Origin: Pedobacter sp. BMA
GTDB lineage: Bacteria; Bacteroidota; Bacteroidia; Sphingobacteriales; Sphingobacteriaceae
Assembly: GCF_001027745.1 (NCBI RefSeq)
Contig: NZ_LECU01000003.1
Location: 62,001-126,000, forward strand
Reading direction: 5' to 3'
DNA: 64,000 nt
Notes under the pieces: model-generated
Seen by the model: only the letters and a program-made list of their open reading frames with translations
What the model was told of the DNA's origin: nothing
Database searches by the model: none
Shown here: piece by piece, positions 61,764 to 64,000 of the stretch
Layout: the number at the start of each line of letters is the position of its first letter
Position numbering within the stretch: position 1 is the stretch's first letter
Program-made: the position numbers and the translations under genes

Positions 61764-64000
61764 ATGAAACAAGCCTTATTATCCACGCTATTGGTATGGT
61801 GTTCTATTTCTGTGTTTGCTCAAATGGGTACGCTGTCAGGTAAAATTACCGGTAATGATGGCCAACCTATGGATGGAGCTACGGTGAGCATTAAGGAGCT
61901 TAACAGAAGTACCATGACTACTCGGGAAGGAAAATATGAATTGAAGGGCTTGAAATATGGCAGTTATACAATCATAGTGAGTTCGGTAATTTCACACCGG
62001 AAAACACAGTCGATAAGCATTAATTCGCCAGTATTCACATTTGATGTTAAGGTAAAAGAAATCAGTGATCAGAACCTGCAGGAAGTCAGCGTAGCCGGCA
62101 AAACCGAAAAACGAAAAATGGAAACCAGTGGCTTTGCGGTATCGGTTATCGAAACCAAAGAAGCTTCGCTAAGAAATCTGACCACCAATGAACTTTTAGA
62201 TCGTGCAGTAGGTGTAAGGGTCCGCCAGAATGGTGGCGAGGGTTCGCCGATAGAATACAACCTTAACGGCATGTCCGGTAGCACCATAGGTCTTTTCCTG
62301 GATGGCATCGAGATTTCGACCTATGGTTCTTCTTTTAACCTGAATAACATCCCGCCATCAATGATCGAGCGCATTGAAGTATATAAAGGCGTCCTCCCTG
62401 CTCACCTGAGTGGTAATTATATCGGCGGAGCAATCAACGTGATTATGAGAAAAGATGCTTCTGCAAATAACATCACTGCTTCGGCATCTTATGGATCGTT
62501 TAACACCTACCGGGGAGACCTGAGCGCATTATACCGCAATGAGAAAAATGGTTTTACCGCCAGGGCATCTGGTTTTTACAGCCATTCTGACAACAACTAT
62601 GAAATGTGGGGGAAGTTTTCCAAGTATACCCTACCTGGCGGCAGAATTGTGAGAAACTACCGCATCAAACGGCCTAACGATGAGTTTGAAACCGTAGGCG
62701 GACGTTTTGAAGCTGGTTTTACCAATGTCAAATGGGCCGACCAGTTCTTTATTGGTTATAATATTTCAGACTCCTATAAAGAGATTCCACATGGGGTAAC
62801 GATGACCAAACCTTACTTTGGAAGATTTAATAAATATCAGGCGCACGTATTTAGCCTTAACTATAATAAGAACAACTTCTTGGTCAATGGACTGGCATTA
62901 ACCCTAAATGCAGTGCACAGCAGAAGGAGTACCTACCTGGAGGATACGGTAAGTTTAAGATATAACTGGGATGGAACCTTGCTGGTAAAAAATTCTGAAG
63001 GTCCGCCGGAGACTTATGGTTACAGCCCTGGCCAGGGACAACAGGGCGTTGCGGTAATGAGTAATATTGAAAGGCAAATTTCAAATATCAGGTCTAACCT
63101 GGCGTACACGATTGTAAGCGGACACCGGGTATCCTTAAACCACAAATTTGAAAAATCAGACCGTAATGATCAGGATTTACTCATTCCCGACCGTAGCAGG
63201 TGGATTACACAGAATGGCCTGACCACAAATATCTTCGCCATGAACTATGAGGCAGAACTGTTCAAAGGAAAGTTAAAAACCAACATCTTCGGCAAGTATG
63301 CCATTTATCAGACCGACCAGCGCATCCCCACCAATGAACTGAATGGTGTATTGATTTATCAGCGCAATAGTTCTACCCGCGATAACAAAGGTTTTGGGGG
63401 TACCGCTTCCTACGAAGCGATCAAAAATGGTTTCATTATCTTTTCCGCAGAGAAATCCTTTATCATGCCTACAGACAGGCACATCTATGGTGAGCCGGAA
63501 AACAACCTGCTGGCCAATCCTGAAATCCAGCCTGAGCTTGCCATAAATTACAACCTCGGAGGAAGATATAACTTCATCTCTTCTGGCAAGCATAAATTTT
63601 CATTATACGGAAATGCTTTCTGGCGGAACGGGTACGATAAAATCATTCAGCAAACACGTATAGACCCGGTAATAGAAGGGCGTGAAAATCAAGTCGAAGA
63701 TATCCAGGTGACGCAATTCGTTAATCTCTCCAAAACCCAATCCATCGGGTTTGAGGCCGAAATAAACTACATCTATAATAACAAACTGAACGCTATGCTG
63801 AATTTTTCCAAATTCAATTCACTTTACAAGGTAGAACTGGATGAAAGGGGAAATCCGCATAGCCTGTACAACAAACAAATTCCAAATGAGCCGTATTTTA
63901 CCGTAAACGGCAATATACAGTACCGGTTTAACAACATCTTTCAAAAGAAGTCAGTCACCAATTTCTACTATAATGCAGGCTATGTTGCCTCATTTAGTAC
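61764..64000 (+). CDS. TonB-dependent receptor, 3' end outside window
   Basis: 745 codons are present with no stop. Signal peptide 1-20 (MKQALLSTLLVWCSISVFAQ), a carboxypeptidase-like domain (about 22-105, GKITGNDGQPMDGATVSIKE), a TonB plug (about 120-225, LNGMSGSTIGLFLDGIEIST, IERIEVYKGVLPAHLSGNYI), then beta-barrel strands. Together with the divergent PchR-like regulator this suggests siderophore (ferric chelate) import. Substrate by context only. Confidence 0.92.
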   Translation, partial: MKQALLSTLLVWCSISVFAQMGTLSGKITGNDGQPMDGATVSIKELNRSTMTTREGKYELKGLKYGSYTIIVSSVISHRKTQSISINSPVFTFDVKVKEISDQNLQEVSVAGKTEKRKMETSGFAVSVIETKEASLRNLTTNELLDRAVGVRVRQNGGEGSPIEYNLNGMSGSTIGLFLDGIEISTYGSSFNLNNIPPSMIERIEVYKGVLPAHLSGNYIGGAINVIMRKDASANNITASASYGSFNTYRGDLSALYRNEKNGFTARASGFYSHSDNNYEMWGKFSKYTLPGGRIVRNYRIKRPNDEFETVGGRFEAGFTNVKWADQFFIGYNISDSYKEIPHGVTMTKPYFGRFNKYQAHVFSLNYNKNNFLVNGLALTLNAVHSRRSTYLEDTVSLRYNWDGTLLVKNSEGPPETYGYSPGQGQQGVAVMSNIERQISNIRSNLAYTIVSGHRVSLNHKFEKSDRNDQDLLIPDRSRWITQNGLTTNIFAMNYEAELFKGKLKTNIFGKYAIYQTDQRIPTNELNGVLIYQRNSSTRDNKGFGGTASYEAIKNGFIIFSAEKSFIMPTDRHIYGEPENNLLANPEIQPELAINYNLGGRYNFISSGKHKFSLYGNAFWRNGYDKIIQQTRIDPVIEGRENQVEDIQVTQFVNLSKTQSIGFEAEINYIYNNKLNAMLNFSKFNSLYKVELDERGNPHSLYNKQIPNEPYFTVNGNIQYRFNNIFQKKSVTNFYYNAGYVASFS

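Overview
The window is a piece of a Bacteroidota chromosome, most likely Sphingobacteriaceae (Pedobacter-like). The evidence is SusC/SusD and OMP_b-brl TonB-dependent receptors, a FecR/ECF-sigma pair, a LytTR two-component system, the mreBCD-pbp2-rodA order, a rhamnose operon with a bifunctional aldolase/dehydrogenase, promoters of the Bacteroidota TTG-(19-20 nt)-TAnnTTTG type, few Shine-Dalgarno sequences and moderate AT-richness. These assignments come from reading the sequence; no database search was run.

Layout. 1-7.5 kb: a partial coiled-coil gene, pheT, a secreted EEP-family hydrolase, radC, rpsT, purN and purH. 7.7-13.4 kb: the rod-shape operon mreB-mreC-mreD-mrdA-rodA, most cistrons overlapping. 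13.4-19.5 kb: an acidic disordered protein, thymidine kinase, a nucleoside-diphosphate-sugar epimerase-like protein and a SNF2/SWIM helicase. 19.7-26.9 kb: an L-rhamnose operon read leftward (rhaT, aldolase/SDR fusion, isomerase, kinase, GntR regulator), flanked by families of short intergenic repeats. 27.3-32.8 kb: a MazG-like pyrophosphohydrolase, a LytTR/histidine-kinase pair divergent from an outer-membrane receptor, and a GNAT enzyme.

33.0-37.8 kb is the most accessory part. It holds a higBA toxin-antitoxin pair and, converging on it, a translationally coupled three-gene operon. That operon encodes a HEPN-domain protein with a degenerate nucleotidyltransferase-like N-terminus, plus two unrecognised paralogues that together hold three copies of one domain. 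A LexA/CI-like S24 repressor diverges from it across an inverted and direct repeat operator. This is the best candidate for an undescribed system.

37.8-49.3 kb: a LEA2-like lipoprotein, an S41 peptidase, two identical tRNA-Phe genes, an Fe-S oxidoreductase pair, an AsmA-like protein, mtgA, an SDR enzyme and the rpsF-rpsR-rplI operon. 49.4-56.4 kb: a SusD-SusC-FecR set with a divergent ECF sigma factor. 56.5-64 kb: a secreted protein, an AraC regulator, dnaX (with a 10-A run placed where slippage would make a short gamma-like form), an acidic protein, and a PchR-like AraC regulator divergent from a TonB-dependent receptor cut by the window end.
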